A DNA stretch of 44,969 nt. Source: Hyphomicrobiales bacterium. GTDB taxonomy: Bacteria > Pseudomonadota > Alphaproteobacteria > Rhizobiales > Rhizobiaceae. A program made the position numbers and the translations under genes. Location of the stretch: positions 1 to 44,969 of the forward strand of contig UCNG01000016.1 in assembly GCA_900473915.1 (NCBI GenBank). Direction: 5' to 3'. The notes beneath the pieces were generated by a model, which was not told the origin of the DNA, made no database searches, and saw nothing but the letters and a program-made list of their open reading frames with translations. Shown here piece by piece: positions 16,378 to 27,391 of the stretch (position 1 is the stretch's first letter; each line of letters opens with the position of its first letter).

Positions 16378-17337
16378 TTACGGGGTCTGCGGTGCGTTGA
16401 CCTTGTGCGGCGCGATGGAAAGCTGGTGCTCGCGATAAATGATGAAACCGCCAGCCGCCATAACGACAGCGCTGCCCGCCAGCATCTCGAAGGTCGGGAT
16501 ATCGCCGAACAATAGAAACCCGATGGCAAGTCCAAGCAGCATGGACGTGTATTCGAAGGGAGCAATCGTCGACATGGGCGCATGGCGATAGCATTCGGTC
16601 AGAAGTATCTGGCCGACCCCACCGGCAAATCCTGCACAGATCATCATGGCAAGCTGTGACCAGCTTGGTACGATCCAGCCGAAAGGAAAGCTCGCCAGGG
16701 AGATGACGCTCGCGGATATGGAAAAGTAGATCACAATGGTTGAGGTGCGCTCCGTCTGCACGAGACGGCGCACAAGCATCATGGCCACCGCAGACAAGAT
16801 GGCCGCGCCAAGAGCGGCAAGCGCACCCATGGCCTCATCATGCCCCAGGCCACCGCTCGAAAACACTGTCAGCCGCGGCCAGATGATGACCATTACCCCG
16901 CCAAGGCCGATGAGAACCGCACTCCACCGATAGAATCGCACGACTTCATGCAGGATGACCGCGCCAAGAATGACTGTGATCAGCGGCGATGCATAGTTGA
17001 TGGCGATTGCTTCCGGCAGCGGCAGCTTGGTGAGCGCGAAAAAACTCATCGACATGGAGCAGACGCCGACCAGCCCGCGCCAGAAATGGCTGAAGCCGTT
17101 CTGGGTGCGGAACACGCCTGAAAGCTGCCCACGCCACCCGAGATAGAGCAATATCGCGAAGATTGCGAAGAATGACCGGAAGAAGATCAACTGCCCGACC
17201 GGCACGCCATCCGCCGCCTTCAGCAAGGTGGACATGGCGACGAAAACGGCAACGGAAGCGATTTTAAGACCGATGCCGAGCATCGGTTTCGTTTCAAGAT
17301 GGGCAGCCTCGACAGGCGCGCTCGCATGAGCGTTCAC
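16378..17337 (-). CDS. EamA/DMT family transporter
   Basis: A 319-residue drug/metabolite transporter with two EamA domains and about ten membrane helices. The GTG at 17337 is chosen because AAGGAA lies seven bases upstream; the open frame to 17433 has no ribosome site. The first repeat contains PVGQLIFFRSFFA and LPLPEAIAINYASPLIT, and the second contains CYRHAPMSTIAPFEYTSML and FLLFGDIPT, both typical of the S-adenosylmethionine/RhaT-like EamA group. The cytoplasmic ends are short. Substrate is unknown. Confidence 0.87.
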   Translation of the reverse strand: MNAHASAPVEAAHLETKPMLGIGLKIASVAVFVAMSTLLKAADGVPVGQLIFFRSFFAIFAILLYLGWRGQLSGVFRTQNGFSHFWRGLVGVCSMSMSFFALTKLPLPEAIAINYASPLITVILGAVILHEVVRFYRWSAVLIGLGGVMVIIWPRLTVFSSGGLGHDEAMGALAALGAAILSAVAMMLVRRLVQTERTSTIVIYFSISASVISLASFPFGWIVPSWSQLAMMICAGFAGGVGQILLTECYRHAPMSTIAPFEYTSMLLGLAIGFLLFGDIPTFEMLAGSAVVMAAGGFIIYREHQLSIAPHKVNAPQTP

Positions 17338-17579
17338 AACGCAATTCCTTAAAATATGATGCGCAGCTACACCCGAAATATTCGTGTGCCTGTCTTTCTT
17401 ATTCCTGTTTGCAACACAGCACCAGTAGCTCAAAGGTCAAGTCGAAAAATATTTGATAAAGCCCCCATCCGACTACAAAGCCCGGTTGGTTGTTCTGAAA
17501 TTAAGTTTCCCTCGGCAGCAATTTTGGGTACGAATCCAGTATCGTAAGTTCAAAGAGAGTTCAGGGAGAGAGTTTCGCT

Positions 17580-20231
17580 ATGCGTACTGAAACCGGCCAG
17601 ACATTCCGCCTCGAAGATTACCGTCCGACCCCTTACGCCATACCCGAGACCAAACTGGACTTCTCACTGGAACCGGAAAAAACCATCGTCAGTGCGACCC
17701 TTACGATTGAGCGCCGCGATGACACTCGAGCCGGTACGCCCTTGGTGCTGGACGGTGACGAACTGAAACTTGTCAGCATCGCCATCGACGGCAAGCCTCT
17801 TGCCGACAACAGCTATGTCGCAACGCCCGACCAGCTTGAAATCAGCGACCTGCCGGAAGGAAAGCGCTTCACGCTTGAAATCGTGACGGAAATCAATCCG
17901 ACGACAAACCGGCAGCTATCCGGCCTCTATCGCTCAAGCGGCGTCTATTGCACCCAATGCGAGGCCGAAGGCTTCCGCCGCATCACCTATTATTACGATC
18001 GCCCGGATGTGCTGTCAGTCTATACGGTCCGCATCGACGCCGACAGGCAAGCTGCTCCAATTCTTCTGTCCAACGGCAATCCGGTCGACAATGGATCGGT
18101 CGAAGGCAAACCGTACCGGCATTTCGCCGTCTGGCACGATCCGCATCCGAAACCATCCTATCTCTTCGCGCTCGTTGCCGGATCGCTCGGCGTCGTGAAG
18201 GATCACTTCACCACGCAATCCGGAAGGCCGGTCGATCTGGCGATCTATGTCGAACATGGCAAGGAAGGCCGCGCGCTCTATGCAATGGATGCATTGAAAC
18301 GCTCCATGCGCTGGGACGAGGAAAAGTTCGGCCGCGAATATGATCTCGATGTTTTCAACATCGTCGCCGTGTCCGATTTCAACATGGGCGCGATGGAGAA
18401 CAAGGGGCTTAACGTCTTCAACGACAAATATGTGCTGGCCGACCCCGAAACGGCAACCGATGTCGACTATGCGGGCATCGAGGCGGTCATCGCGCACGAA
18501 TATTTCCACAATTGGACAGGCAACCGCATCACCTGCCGCGACTGGTTCCAGCTGTGCCTCAAGGAAGGCCTGACCGTCTATCGCGATCACGAATTTTCCG
18601 CCGATGAGCGTTCGCGCCCGGTCAAGCGCATTTCCGAAGTGAAAATTCTGAAAGCGCAGCAATTTCCGGAAGATGCCGGGCCACTCGCCCACCCGGTGCG
18701 CCCGCGCGAATACCGAGAGATCAACAACTTCTATACGGCGACCGTTTATGAGAAAGGCTCGGAAGTGGTGCGCATGATCCGCACGATCATCGGGCCCGAG
18801 CTGTTCCGCAAGGGCATGGACCTCTATTTCGAGCGCCATGACGGAGACGCTGCGACCATCGAGGATTTCGTCAAGGTTTTTGCCGATGTGTCCGGTCAGG
18901 ACTTTTCGCAATTCGCACTCTGGTACGATCAGGCCGGAACGCCGAAAGTGGAAGCTGCTTTCACTCATGACGCCGCGAAAGAAACTTTTGCGATTGAACT
19001 GACACAGTCGCTGGGAGCAACGCCCGGACAAGCGGTCAAGAAGCCCATGCACATCCCGATTGCCTTCGGCCTGATCGGGCCTGACGGCAAGGATATGGTT
19101 GCAGCTTCCGTCGAAGGCGGGGATGTACGCGGTGACGTCATCCATCTGCACCATGCATCCGAAACAATCGTCTTTCATGGCATCAAGGAACGCCCGGTTC
19201 CGTCGCTGCTGCGCGGATTCTCGGCTCCCGTTAATCTGACGGCGCCGTTATCGGATGATGATCGCGCATTCCTGGCCCTCAACGACAGCGACCCGGTGGC
19301 GCGCTGGCAGGCATTGACCGGAATTTTCAACCAGGTTCTGCTTGAAGGCGCCAAGCGTGTGCGCGGCGGTCATGCCCCGGCAGTTGAAGACAAGATCGTT
19401 GAACTCGCGGGCAAAGTGGCATCCGATGAGACCCTTGATCCTGCCTTCCGCGCACTCTGCCTGACGCTGCCGAGCGAAAGCGATATCGCGCGCGAGATGG
19501 GAAGCAATGTCGATCCCGATGCGATCCTCGCCAGCCGAAACCATCTGGTGGACGCCATTGCCGCCCGTTACTCCAAGGACTTCGCCAGTCTCTACGATGC
19601 CCTGAAACAGGATGGCGCTTTCTCGCCGGACGCAGGTGCGGCAGGCAAGCGTGCCTTGCGAAATGTGCTGCTCGATTATCTGACCCGCCATGAAAACAGC
19701 CAACAACGCGCCGCCAACCAGTTCGCCGTTGCGGACAATATGACTGACCGCTTCGCAGCACTGACCATACTGGTGCATCGCTTTGGCGATTCGAGCGAAG
19801 CAAAGGACGCGCTGGCAAGTTTCGAGCGACAGTTCGGCATGGATGGTCTTGTGATGGACAAGTGGTTCAGCGTGCAGGCAAGCCGTCCCGGCGATGTGGC
19901 CTTGCAGGCTGTGCGCGACCTTACGAAACACGCGCTCTTCTCGCTCGACAATCCGAACCGCGTGCGTTCGTTGATCGGCTCGTTCTCCGCATCCAACCCG
20001 ACCGGCTTCAACCGCAAGGACGGTGCGGCTTACGCGTTCTTTGCCGATACGATCCTGTCCATCGATCCGGAGAACCCGCAGCTCGCGGCACGGCTTCTGA
20101 CTGCGCTGCGTTCGTGGCGCTCACTCGAAGATGCTCGTCGCGAACATGCAAGGGCGGCGCTGGCGCGCATATCCGGCGCGGGAAAACTGTCCACCGATCT
20201 GCGCGACATCGTGGACCGCACTCTCGCCTGA
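17580..20231 (+). CDS. pepN: Aminopeptidase N
   Basis: An 883-residue M1-family zinc aminopeptidase that removes N-terminal residues from peptides in the cytoplasm. The substrate-recognition motif GAMEN is at residues 270-274. The zinc site is HEYFHNW with H306, E307 and H310, and the third ligand is E329 in LKEGLTVYRDHEF. The upstream region CTQCEAEGFRRITYYYDRPD is the PepN signature of Gram-negative enzymes. The last 350 residues form the helical C-terminal domain. GGGAGAG precedes the ATG. A strong hairpin follows at 20263. Confidence 0.96.
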   Translation: MRTETGQTFRLEDYRPTPYAIPETKLDFSLEPEKTIVSATLTIERRDDTRAGTPLVLDGDELKLVSIAIDGKPLADNSYVATPDQLEISDLPEGKRFTLEIVTEINPTTNRQLSGLYRSSGVYCTQCEAEGFRRITYYYDRPDVLSVYTVRIDADRQAAPILLSNGNPVDNGSVEGKPYRHFAVWHDPHPKPSYLFALVAGSLGVVKDHFTTQSGRPVDLAIYVEHGKEGRALYAMDALKRSMRWDEEKFGREYDLDVFNIVAVSDFNMGAMENKGLNVFNDKYVLADPETATDVDYAGIEAVIAHEYFHNWTGNRITCRDWFQLCLKEGLTVYRDHEFSADERSRPVKRISEVKILKAQQFPEDAGPLAHPVRPREYREINNFYTATVYEKGSEVVRMIRTIIGPELFRKGMDLYFERHDGDAATIEDFVKVFADVSGQDFSQFALWYDQAGTPKVEAAFTHDAAKETFAIELTQSLGATPGQAVKKPMHIPIAFGLIGPDGKDMVAASVEGGDVRGDVIHLHHASETIVFHGIKERPVPSLLRGFSAPVNLTAPLSDDDRAFLALNDSDPVARWQALTGIFNQVLLEGAKRVRGGHAPAVEDKIVELAGKVASDETLDPAFRALCLTLPSESDIAREMGSNVDPDAILASRNHLVDAIAARYSKDFASLYDALKQDGAFSPDAGAAGKRALRNVLLDYLTRHENSQQRAANQFAVADNMTDRFAALTILVHRFGDSSEAKDALASFERQFGMDGLVMDKWFSVQASRPGDVALQAVRDLTKHALFSLDNPNRVRSLIGSFSASNPTGFNRKDGAAYAFFADTILSIDPENPQLAARLLTALRSWRSLEDARREHARAALARISGAGKLSTDLRDIVDRTLA

Positions 20232-20262
20232 TTCGCGGTCCATCCTGCCGTCGTGATGATTC

Positions 20263-20298
20263 GTCCGTTCCGGTTGCTGTTACGCTCCCGGAACGGAC
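20263..20298 (+). terminator. Intrinsic terminator of pepN
   Basis: An 11-bp perfect stem, GTCCGTTCCGG with CCGGAACGGAC, around a 14-base loop and followed by CTTTTCAC. It lies 31 bases after the pepN stop. The rest of the interval to 20559 shows no gene. Confidence 0.82.
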
Positions 20299-20559
20299 CT
20301 TTTCACGCGGAATGCGGTAAAGGCGGCAAGGCAGTCAGCTTTCATGAGTCTTTTCATGCGTTTAGACGAATCAGATAGGACATCGATTCTACTTAAGAGC
20401 TTGAGATTCATGGACAAATTGACCGATGAAATTCCCGTTTTTTACGCCTCGTTAACGAATTCGCTGGACAGCGCGAATCACTTTTGATTCATTGAGGATA
20501 TTCGGAGGTGGCGTATTCCGAATCACTTCACTCGCAGGGAATTCACGAGGGACCATTAT

Positions 20560-22911
20560 ATGGCGAGCACCGACGCGTATGGCGCGCCGGCGGGGACGCA
20601 TTGCGAATCCGGTCGGAAAAGAAGGAAGGGCAAGCTTTCGGGCCATGTCAGTCTTCTTGCTGGTCCGGCCTATGGCAAGTTCATCTCAATCGAGCCTATC
20701 CTTCGTCGCCTCGTTCCCGCGCTCATCATCATTTTCCTGATTATTCTGGGCGTTGCTCGCGTCTTTTCGATGCTGGCATGGCGCGATGACATCGAGCAGC
20801 AGCACAAGGCTTTCCTGTCGGCGGCGACCGCCAATCTTGCCCAGATGATCGAACGCGTTGCCAATGGCACCGACGCCGGAACGCAGATATCCGCGAAAGA
20901 TATTCAGGACACGATGGCCGAATTCCGCTCTCGCGGACTGTCATCCTCGAACATGACGCTCGCCGTCATCGACCCGCAGTCCTCAGTGGTGGCGGCTTCG
21001 GGCCCGCTTTCCGATTTGTCCGGCAAGCCGATCGATACGATCCTTGCAGAAGCGCAACCGCTATTCCTGTTTGCAGAACGAGCAGGCGTGCTGAAAGTCA
21101 TGTTGCAGGGTGAATCGGCTTTCGGCGCCCTGTCGAAGCCGATGACCCTGCCCTATTCCGTCATCGCCGTGGAGCCGGAAGGCGCCATCTTTGCGGAATG
21201 GCGACGAGCCGTGTCGCTCAATGTGACGCTCTTCGCAGGCACGACCGGCGTGATGTTCGCCATTCTCTATGCCTATTTCAGCCAGGCAGCGCGGGCGCGC
21301 GAGGCCGATGATCTTTCCGGCCAGATCCAGCGGCGTATCGATCTGGCGCTGGCGCGCGGTCGCTGCGGCCTGTGGGATTGGGACATGGCGCGCGGCCGCA
21401 TCTACTGGTCGCGCTCCATGTATGAAATGCTGGGCTACGAGGCGCAGGACGCAGTGCTGCCTTTCGGTGATGTGGCCGCGATCATAAATACGGAAGATGG
21501 AGACCTCTATTCCATCGCCGAGCAAGCGGCGGCTGGCGATATTTCGCATGTCGACCGTGTCTTCCGCATGCGCCATGCCGATGGTTCATGGGTGTGGATG
21601 CGCGTTCGCGCCGAAATTGCCAGCGAAGGCGATCTTCATCTGGTCGGCATCGCTTTCGACGTCAGCGAACAGCACCGCTTCGCGCAGCAGACGGCAGAAG
21701 CCGATATGCGTATCCGCGAAGCCATCGAGAATATTTCGGAAGCCTTCATTCTGTGGGATTCCAACAATCGCCTCGTCATGGCAAATTCCAAGTTCAGCGA
21801 ATATGCCGGCCTTCCGGTCTGGACGCTGAAACCCGGCGTGCCGCGCAACGAAGTCGACGCCCATACACGTCCATTCACTTTCGAGCGCCGCATGGCCAAT
21901 GAACATAACCGCGCCGGTGGCCAGACCTTCGAACGTCAGCTCAGCGACGGTCGCTGGCTTCAGGTCAACGAACGCCGCACGCAGGATGGCGGTCTTGTTT
22001 CCATCGGCACCGACATTACCCAGCTCAAGCTGCATCAGGAACGTCTGGTTGACAGCGAACGCCGCCTGATGGCGACCATTCACGACCTTTCGATTGCGCG
22101 CAAGGGCGAACGCGACCGTGTACGCGAGTTGTCAGAGCTTGCTCGCAAATACGGTCAGGAAAAGGAACGCGCCGAGGCTGCGAACCGCGCCAAGTCCGAA
22201 TTCCTCGCCAATATGTCCCATGAGCTGCGCACGCCGCTCAATGCCATCATCGGCTTCTCGGAAATGATCCAGGCTGGTACGTTCGGTCCGCTCGGCTCCG
22301 ACCGTTACGAGGAATACATCAACGACATCCATACGAGCGGTAACTTCCTGCTCAACGTCATCAACGACATTCTCGACATGTCGAAGATCGAGGCCGGACA
22401 TTTCTCGCTCGACCGTGAGCAGATCGATCTCTGCCCGCTGATCAATGAAACCGTGCGCATGATCTCGCTGCAGGCGGATGAGAAGAATATTGCGGTCAAT
22501 ACGCGTATCGAAGATGCGATGCAGCTTTATGCCGACCGCCGCGCGATCAAGCAGGTGTTGATCAACCTTCTTTCCAATGCGGTGAAGTTCACGTCCTATG
22601 GTGGACAGATCACGGTGCGGGCGCGCAAGACCGGATCGGCCCTGTTCATGACGATTCAGGATACTGGCGTCGGCATTCCGAAATCGGCGATCAAGAAGAT
22701 CGGCCAGCCCTTTGAGCAGGTGGAAAACCAATTCACCAAGACCCATACCGGCTCTGGCCTCGGGCTTGCCATCACCCGCTCGTTGGCCGAGCTTCACGGC
22801 GGCTGGCTTCGCATTCGCTCGACCGAAGGCGTTGGCACCGTGGTTTCAGTCTGCATCCCTGACCGCAAGCGCGGCCAGGTTGGAAATGGTGCAGAAACCT
22901 ACGCCGCCTGA
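20560..22911 (+). CDS. pleC: PleC-like membrane histidine kinase with PAS domains
   Basis: A 783-residue sensor histidine kinase. Membrane helices lie at about residues 52-72 and 215-238 and enclose a periplasmic sensor of about 140 residues. Two PAS regions follow (about 260-375 and 385-500), then a coiled linker. The dimerisation domain has [17 protein letters not shown] with phospho-acceptor His554, the signature of the PleC/DivJ/PdhS group that acts on DivK-type regulators in cell-cycle and polarity control. The ATP domain shows N-box [16 protein letters not shown] and GSGLGLAI. The order pepN-kinase-glnE matches the locus of the Sinorhizobium PleC gene as I recall it, so the symbol is inferred. 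GAGGG precedes the ATG. Confidence 0.8.
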   Translation: MASTDAYGAPAGTHCESGRKRRKGKLSGHVSLLAGPAYGKFISIEPILRRLVPALIIIFLIILGVARVFSMLAWRDDIEQQHKAFLSAATANLAQMIERVANGTDAGTQISAKDIQDTMAEFRSRGLSSSNMTLAVIDPQSSVVAASGPLSDLSGKPIDTILAEAQPLFLFAERAGVLKVMLQGESAFGALSKPMTLPYSVIAVEPEGAIFAEWRRAVSLNVTLFAGTTGVMFAILYAYFSQAARAREADDLSGQIQRRIDLALARGRCGLWDWDMARGRIYWSRSMYEMLGYEAQDAVLPFGDVAAIINTEDGDLYSIAEQAAAGDISHVDRVFRMRHADGSWVWMRVRAEIASEGDLHLVGIAFDVSEQHRFAQQTAEADMRIREAIENISEAFILWDSNNRLVMANSKFSEYAGLPVWTLKPGVPRNEVDAHTRPFTFERRMANEHNRAGGQTFERQLSDGRWLQVNERRTQDGGLVSIGTDITQLKLHQERLVDSERRLMATIHDLSIARKGERDRVRELSELARKYGQEKERAEAANRAKSEFLANMSHELRTPLNAIIGFSEMIQAGTFGPLGSDRYEEYINDIHTSGNFLLNVINDILDMSKIEAGHFSLDREQIDLCPLINETVRMISLQADEKNIAVNTRIEDAMQLYADRRAIKQVLINLLSNAVKFTSYGGQITVRARKTGSALFMTIQDTGVGIPKSAIKKIGQPFEQVENQFTKTHTGSGLGLAITRSLAELHGGWLRIRSTEGVGTVVSVCIPDRKRGQVGNGAETYAA

Positions 22912-25854
22912 TTAGATATTCAAAAGCTTCTCGAAACTTGTCCGTACCTCAACGGCGACTTCCCCCAGATGATGCTCGACGCGCTTTATATCGGGCATGT
23001 CAGCCGCACGACATAGCAGGTCGATCATGCCGGGTATGAATTCTTCACGTTTGGCATCGCTTCCAAGGCACAGGCGGATCGTCTGGCTCAAATTGGTATA
23101 GAGGCGGTGCGCACTCACCAGTTTGTCGGTGAGCGCCGGATCGGCAAAGGACGGGTCCAGCGCTGAGAGGATTTCCTCAGTGCTTAAAGGCCGTGGCTTC
23201 CGATCGAGCTTGTTGGCCAGTACGGCAAATTGCGCAATGAACTCCAGATCGACAATGCCGCCGGGCTTCAGCTTGAAATCCCAATCGTCTGCCGGTGGTT
23301 TTTCCTGATAGATGAGGTCGCGCATCTCGCGCACATCCTTGGCGATCTTCTTCACATCGCGCGGTCCAGACAGAACCGTGTCGATCTCCCCTCTGATGTG
23401 ATCCATGAAGGTCTCGTCACCGTGGATCGGGCGCGCACGGGTCAGGGCCATATGTTCCCATGTCCATGCTTCGCTGCGCTGATACTTGCCGAAAGCTTCG
23501 ATATGGGTCGCAACAGGCCCCTTGTTGCCGGAGGGCCGCAGCCGCATATCGACTTCGTAAAGCACGCCTTCCGCTGTCGGCGCGGAAAGCGCCGCGATGA
23601 GCCGCTGCGTCAGGCGGATATAATATTGCGAGGGAGCCAGCGGCTTTTCGCCATCGGATTCATCCGTTTCCTTATCGTGATCGTAAAGCAGGATCAGATC
23701 GACATCGGAACCGGCAGTTAGCTCGCGACTGCCAAGCTTGCCCATGGCAAGAAGAGCGACTTTGGCGCCCTTAACCCTGCCGTGGCGCCGCTCCAGTTCG
23801 GCTTCGACAACTTCGAATGCCTTGCCGATCATCAGTTCGGCGAGATCGGAGAAAGCGCGACCAGCGCGCACGCCGTCAATCGCGCTTGTCAGCAAACGGA
23901 TACCGATCAGAAAGCGATGCTCGGCAGCGAAGATGCGCAGCCGGTCCAGCACTTCCTCGTAATCGGTCGCAGGTCCCAGAAACACGTGCAGGCGCTCTTC
24001 CAGATAGGCGCGCGTCGGCATTTCGGAGAAAATCGCCGGATCAAGCAGACCGTCGAAAACATGCGGGTTGCGCGTGATGATTTCGGCGAGCCGGGGCGCG
24101 GCGCTCATGATCATCACGAGCAGGTTCAGGAGGCGGGGGTTGGATTGCAACAGGCTGAAAAGCTGGATGCCCGATGGCAGTCCTTTCAAAAAACCGTCGA
24201 AACGCAAGAGCGCCTCATCCGCGCGCTTGGTTTCGGCAAAAGCCTTGAGCAGCGCGGGCGTCAGTTCGGTCAGGCGCTCGCGCGCTTCCGCCGATTGCGT
24301 GGCGCGATACCGCCCGAAGTGCCATGTGCGGATCACACGGCATATATCGCTCGGACGCTCATAGCCCATGGCGGCGAGCGTCTCCAGCGTGCCCGGATCA
24401 TCCACATCGCCGGTAAAGACCAGATTGCCGGATGAGCTGCCAAGCTCGGGCGCTTGCTCGAACAGCGCCGCATAGTGTTTTTCCACGACCTTCAGCGCAT
24501 CAAGAAAAACATCGGAAAAGACTGCCGGATCGGCATAGCCCAGCATATGGGCGACCCGAGCAAAGCCTTCATCGTCTTCGGGCAGGATATGGGTCTGTTC
24601 ATCGGCAATCATCTGGATGCGATGCTCTACATCGCGCAGGAAATAATATTCCTTCGCCAAGGCATCGCGAGCCTTCTCGGTGATCCAGCCGCGTTCCGCC
24701 AGTCGCGCCAGCATCGGCACCGTCTGGTTGCCGCGCAATTCGGGAAACCGCCCGCCCGCTATAAGCTGCTGCGTCTGCACAAAAAATTCGATTTCGCGGA
24801 TACCGCCGCGCCCCAGTTTTACATTATGGCCGCGCACGGCAATATCGCCGTGGCCCTTATGGGCGTGAATCTGGCGCTTGATTGAATGCACGTCGGCAAT
24901 GGCCGCATAGTCGAGATATTTACGCCAGACGTAGGGGGAGAGTTCCGCCAGCACCTGCTTGCCGGATTCGCGGTCTCCCGCGACAGGCCGCGCCTTGATC
25001 ATGGCAGCGCGCTCCCAGTTCTGGCCGCGCCCTTCGTAGTAATGAAGGGCGGCGCCGACGGGAATGGCAAGCGGCGTCGAGCCGGGGTCCGGGCGCAGGC
25101 GAAGATCGACGCGGAAGACATAGCCGTCGCCAGTACGGTCCTGCAAAATGCGGACAAGGCGGCGCGTCAGCCGCGAAAAGGTTTCAACGCATTCATAAGG
25201 ATCGCCGATAGCCGGTCTGGTTTCATCGATGAAGACGATGAGATCGATATCGGATGAGTAATTCAGTTCGCGCGCGCCGAACTTGCCCATGCCAAGAACG
25301 ATCCAGCCGCTGTCCTTGTCGGGCTGGGTCCGGTCGGGAAGTTTGATCTTGCCAGCACTATCCGCATCGAGCAGCAGAAACCGCACGGCGGCGCCCGTGC
25401 AAGCCTCGGCCAGATCGGTGAGCCAGCCAGTCGTTGCCTGCGTATCGAAAATCCCGGCGAGATCGCAAAGGGCGATCAGCACATGCGCCTCGCGTTTCAA
25501 AACGCGCAGGCTGGTCATGAGCGCGGCTTCCGTCACATCCGCGCTTGCAGCACAGGCCGCGATTTCCGCCAGAATATCCTCTAGTGCAGCCTCCGGCGTT
25601 TTGGCGACGATGCGGTCCAGAATGCGCGGATGACGGGTCAATGCTTCGCGAATGAATGGAGAAAGATCGAGAACGGCGGAGAGAAAACGGGCAGCTTCCG
25701 CCTTCTGCAACAGGGTCACGACGCCTGAAATGTCCTCTTCGCGGGCGCGTGCGGCAAGGTCGGCCAAGAAGATTTCCGCCCTTGCGGTATCAAGCGGCGT
25801 CAAAGCGCGAATATCGCTGTCGAAGAACAGTGCCTCTGCGTTTTCTGCCGCCAT
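22912..25854 (-). CDS. glnE: Bifunctional glutamine synthetase adenylyltransferase/deadenylase
   Basis: A 980-residue GlnE, which adenylylates and deadenylylates glutamine synthetase in response to PII and glutamine in nitrogen control. It has two nucleotidyltransferase domains. The N-terminal one carries GMGKFGARELNYSSDIDLIV near residue 190, the C-terminal one AMGKLGSRELTAGSDVDLIL near 710. Each retains the paired Asp (DID and DVD) that binds metal. The PII-linked regions KLGRGGIREIEFFVQTQQL and KLKPGGIVDLEFIAQF follow each. Length is typical. Its stop abuts the stop of the convergent pleC-like gene with no spacer. Confidence 0.96.
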   Translation of the reverse strand: MAAENAEALFFDSDIRALTPLDTARAEIFLADLAARAREEDISGVVTLLQKAEAARFLSAVLDLSPFIREALTRHPRILDRIVAKTPEAALEDILAEIAACAASADVTEAALMTSLRVLKREAHVLIALCDLAGIFDTQATTGWLTDLAEACTGAAVRFLLLDADSAGKIKLPDRTQPDKDSGWIVLGMGKFGARELNYSSDIDLIVFIDETRPAIGDPYECVETFSRLTRRLVRILQDRTGDGYVFRVDLRLRPDPGSTPLAIPVGAALHYYEGRGQNWERAAMIKARPVAGDRESGKQVLAELSPYVWRKYLDYAAIADVHSIKRQIHAHKGHGDIAVRGHNVKLGRGGIREIEFFVQTQQLIAGGRFPELRGNQTVPMLARLAERGWITEKARDALAKEYYFLRDVEHRIQMIADEQTHILPEDDEGFARVAHMLGYADPAVFSDVFLDALKVVEKHYAALFEQAPELGSSSGNLVFTGDVDDPGTLETLAAMGYERPSDICRVIRTWHFGRYRATQSAEARERLTELTPALLKAFAETKRADEALLRFDGFLKGLPSGIQLFSLLQSNPRLLNLLVMIMSAAPRLAEIITRNPHVFDGLLDPAIFSEMPTRAYLEERLHVFLGPATDYEEVLDRLRIFAAEHRFLIGIRLLTSAIDGVRAGRAFSDLAELMIGKAFEVVEAELERRHGRVKGAKVALLAMGKLGSRELTAGSDVDLILLYDHDKETDESDGEKPLAPSQYYIRLTQRLIAALSAPTAEGVLYEVDMRLRPSGNKGPVATHIEAFGKYQRSEAWTWEHMALTRARPIHGDETFMDHIRGEIDTVLSGPRDVKKIAKDVREMRDLIYQEKPPADDWDFKLKPGGIVDLEFIAQFAVLANKLDRKPRPLSTEEILSALDPSFADPALTDKLVSAHRLYTNLSQTIRLCLGSDAKREEFIPGMIDLLCRAADMPDIKRVEHHLGEVAVEVRTSFEKLLNI

Positions 25855-25943
25855 GATCCCCTCTTATGTCACGCCATTACAGCAGGGCGCTAAGATGCTA
25901 ACGCTATCCAAGCCCTGAAAATACTCAATCGCCGCACGGACTT

Positions 25944-25985
25944 ATACCCAAGTCTCGATGAGCCAAACTCAACGAGACTTGGTAT
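25944..25985 (-). terminator. Hairpin after the histidine kinase gene
   Basis: ATACCCAAGTCTCG and CGAGACTTGGTAT form a 13-bp stem with one bulged base and a 15-base loop. It touches the stop codon of the minus-strand kinase. A clear T-run is missing on the minus side, so termination is probable but not certain. Confidence 0.6.
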
Positions 25986-27391
25986 TATTCGACCTTGTCC
26001 GAGGGCAACGGAAATTCCAATACGGCGCGCAGGCCCGGATCGTTGCCCTCCAGACGAAGTGCGCCACCGTGCAATTTCATCACGGCCTTGGCAAGACTTA
26101 AACCGAGGCCCGAACCGGGTTGCGTGCGGCTTTCCTCAAGGCGAACAAACCGTTCCGTCGCCTGTTCGCGTTTATCTTCAGGAATGCCGGGGCCGTTGTC
26201 GGCAACAATGATGCGGACCCAGTTCGGATCACGCTCCATCGAAAGACTGACAGTCGCGGTCCGCCCATCACCGCCCGCATACTTAATTGCATTGTCGACG
26301 AGATTGGAAATCGTCTGTCCAACCAGTTCGCGATTGATATGAAGCGCGACCTCGTCCAGATTGCCAAGCGTCAGGTTCACGCCCGTATCCTCGGCAACAG
26401 GCTCATACATTTCGGCCACGTCGCGAAGAATCGGCGCTACCGGCATGTTCTCCAGATTTTCGGACGAATAGCCTGCTTCCAGACGTGAAATCATCAGGAT
26501 TGCGTTGAAGGTCCGGATCAATTGATCCGACTCGCCAATGATATCTTCGAGCGCCTCACGATATTCAGGCCCGGCCTTCTTGCCGGAAAGGGCTTCTTCC
26601 GCACGATTGCGCAGGCGCGTCAGCGGCGTTTTGAGATCATGCGCGATATTGTCCGAGACCTGTTTCAGCCCCTCGTTCAATTCCAGAATTTTGCCGAGCA
26701 TAACGTTGAGATTGCCCGACAGGCGGTCGAACTCGTCACCGGAACCGTTGACCGGAAGCCTGCCCGTCAGATCGCCATCCATGATGCGCTGTGACGCTCG
26801 TGAAACCTCATCGATACGCTTCAATGCGCGCCGCCCGACAAACAGCCAGATCAGGAGCGCCCCAACGCCCATGATGCCCAGCGCCAGCATCAACGACTGG
26901 CGAATAATGTCACGGAACCGCTCCGGCTCACCGAGATCACGGCCGACCAGAAGCCGCATGCCGTTCGGCAATGCGATCACGACAGCAATAGCGCGGTGCT
27001 CCGTCTCGGTGCCCTGCTCGCCATAACGCCTATATTTGAACCCACGTTCGATAACGCCATCTGTGTCCAGAACACCCGGTTCCACGCTTTCGACATTGCC
27101 TGAAAGAACGCGCCCTGTCGGGTCAGCCACCAGATAGAGATAAGCGCCCGGCTGGCGCGAACGATAATCGATTGTCCGCACAAGTTGCGGAATGCCGCCT
27201 CGCGCATAGCTTTTGCCGATACTGGCGACTTCCTCGCCCAGCGACTGCTGGGTCTGCGCGGTCAGCATGGAGGCAGACAGATTGGTCATATAGAAGACCA
27301 GCGCCACCGCGCCCACGATGAACAGCAGCAGATAAAGCGTCGATAGCCGAACGGCGGTTGTGCGCATGAGCGCTGAAAAGCGGCTCATCAA
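25985..27391 (-). CDS. Two-component sensor histidine kinase (HAMP type)
   Basis: A 468-residue EnvZ-type kinase. Membrane helices lie at about 14-36 and 165-187, enclosing a periplasmic domain of about 130 residues. A HAMP linker (RRALKRIDEVSRASQRIMDG onward) follows. The H-box is NIAHDLKTPLTRLRNRAEE, and the ATP-binding part shows NLVDNAIKYAGG, ADNGPGIP and GSGLGLSLA. Its start overlaps the end of the upstream response regulator gene by four bases, so they are translationally coupled partners. A DegP protease gene lies just upstream, which suggests an envelope-stress input, but the signal is not known. Confidence 0.9.
   Translation of the reverse strand: MMSRFSALMRTTAVRLSTLYLLLFIVGAVALVFYMTNLSASMLTAQTQQSLGEEVASIGKSYARGGIPQLVRTIDYRSRQPGAYLYLVADPTGRVLSGNVESVEPGVLDTDGVIERGFKYRRYGEQGTETEHRAIAVVIALPNGMRLLVGRDLGEPERFRDIIRQSLMLALGIMGVGALLIWLFVGRRALKRIDEVSRASQRIMDGDLTGRLPVNGSGDEFDRLSGNLNVMLGKILELNEGLKQVSDNIAHDLKTPLTRLRNRAEEALSGKKAGPEYREALEDIIGESDQLIRTFNAILMISRLEAGYSSENLENMPVAPILRDVAEMYEPVAEDTGVNLTLGNLDEVALHINRELVGQTISNLVDNAIKYAGGDGRTATVSLSMERDPNWVRIIVADNGPGIPEDKREQATERFVRLEESRTQPGSGLGLSLAKAVMKLHGGALRLEGNDPGLRAVLEFPLPSDKVE

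Noticed and set aside
18015-19178. 387-codon minus-strand ORF
   Set aside because: Antisense to pepN, including its zinc-binding motif region; no recognisable domain.
25944-25985. Insertion-sequence terminal repeat near the kinase stop
   Set aside because: The inverted repeat is short, touches a stop codon and encloses only 15 bases; a terminator or mRNA end is simpler.
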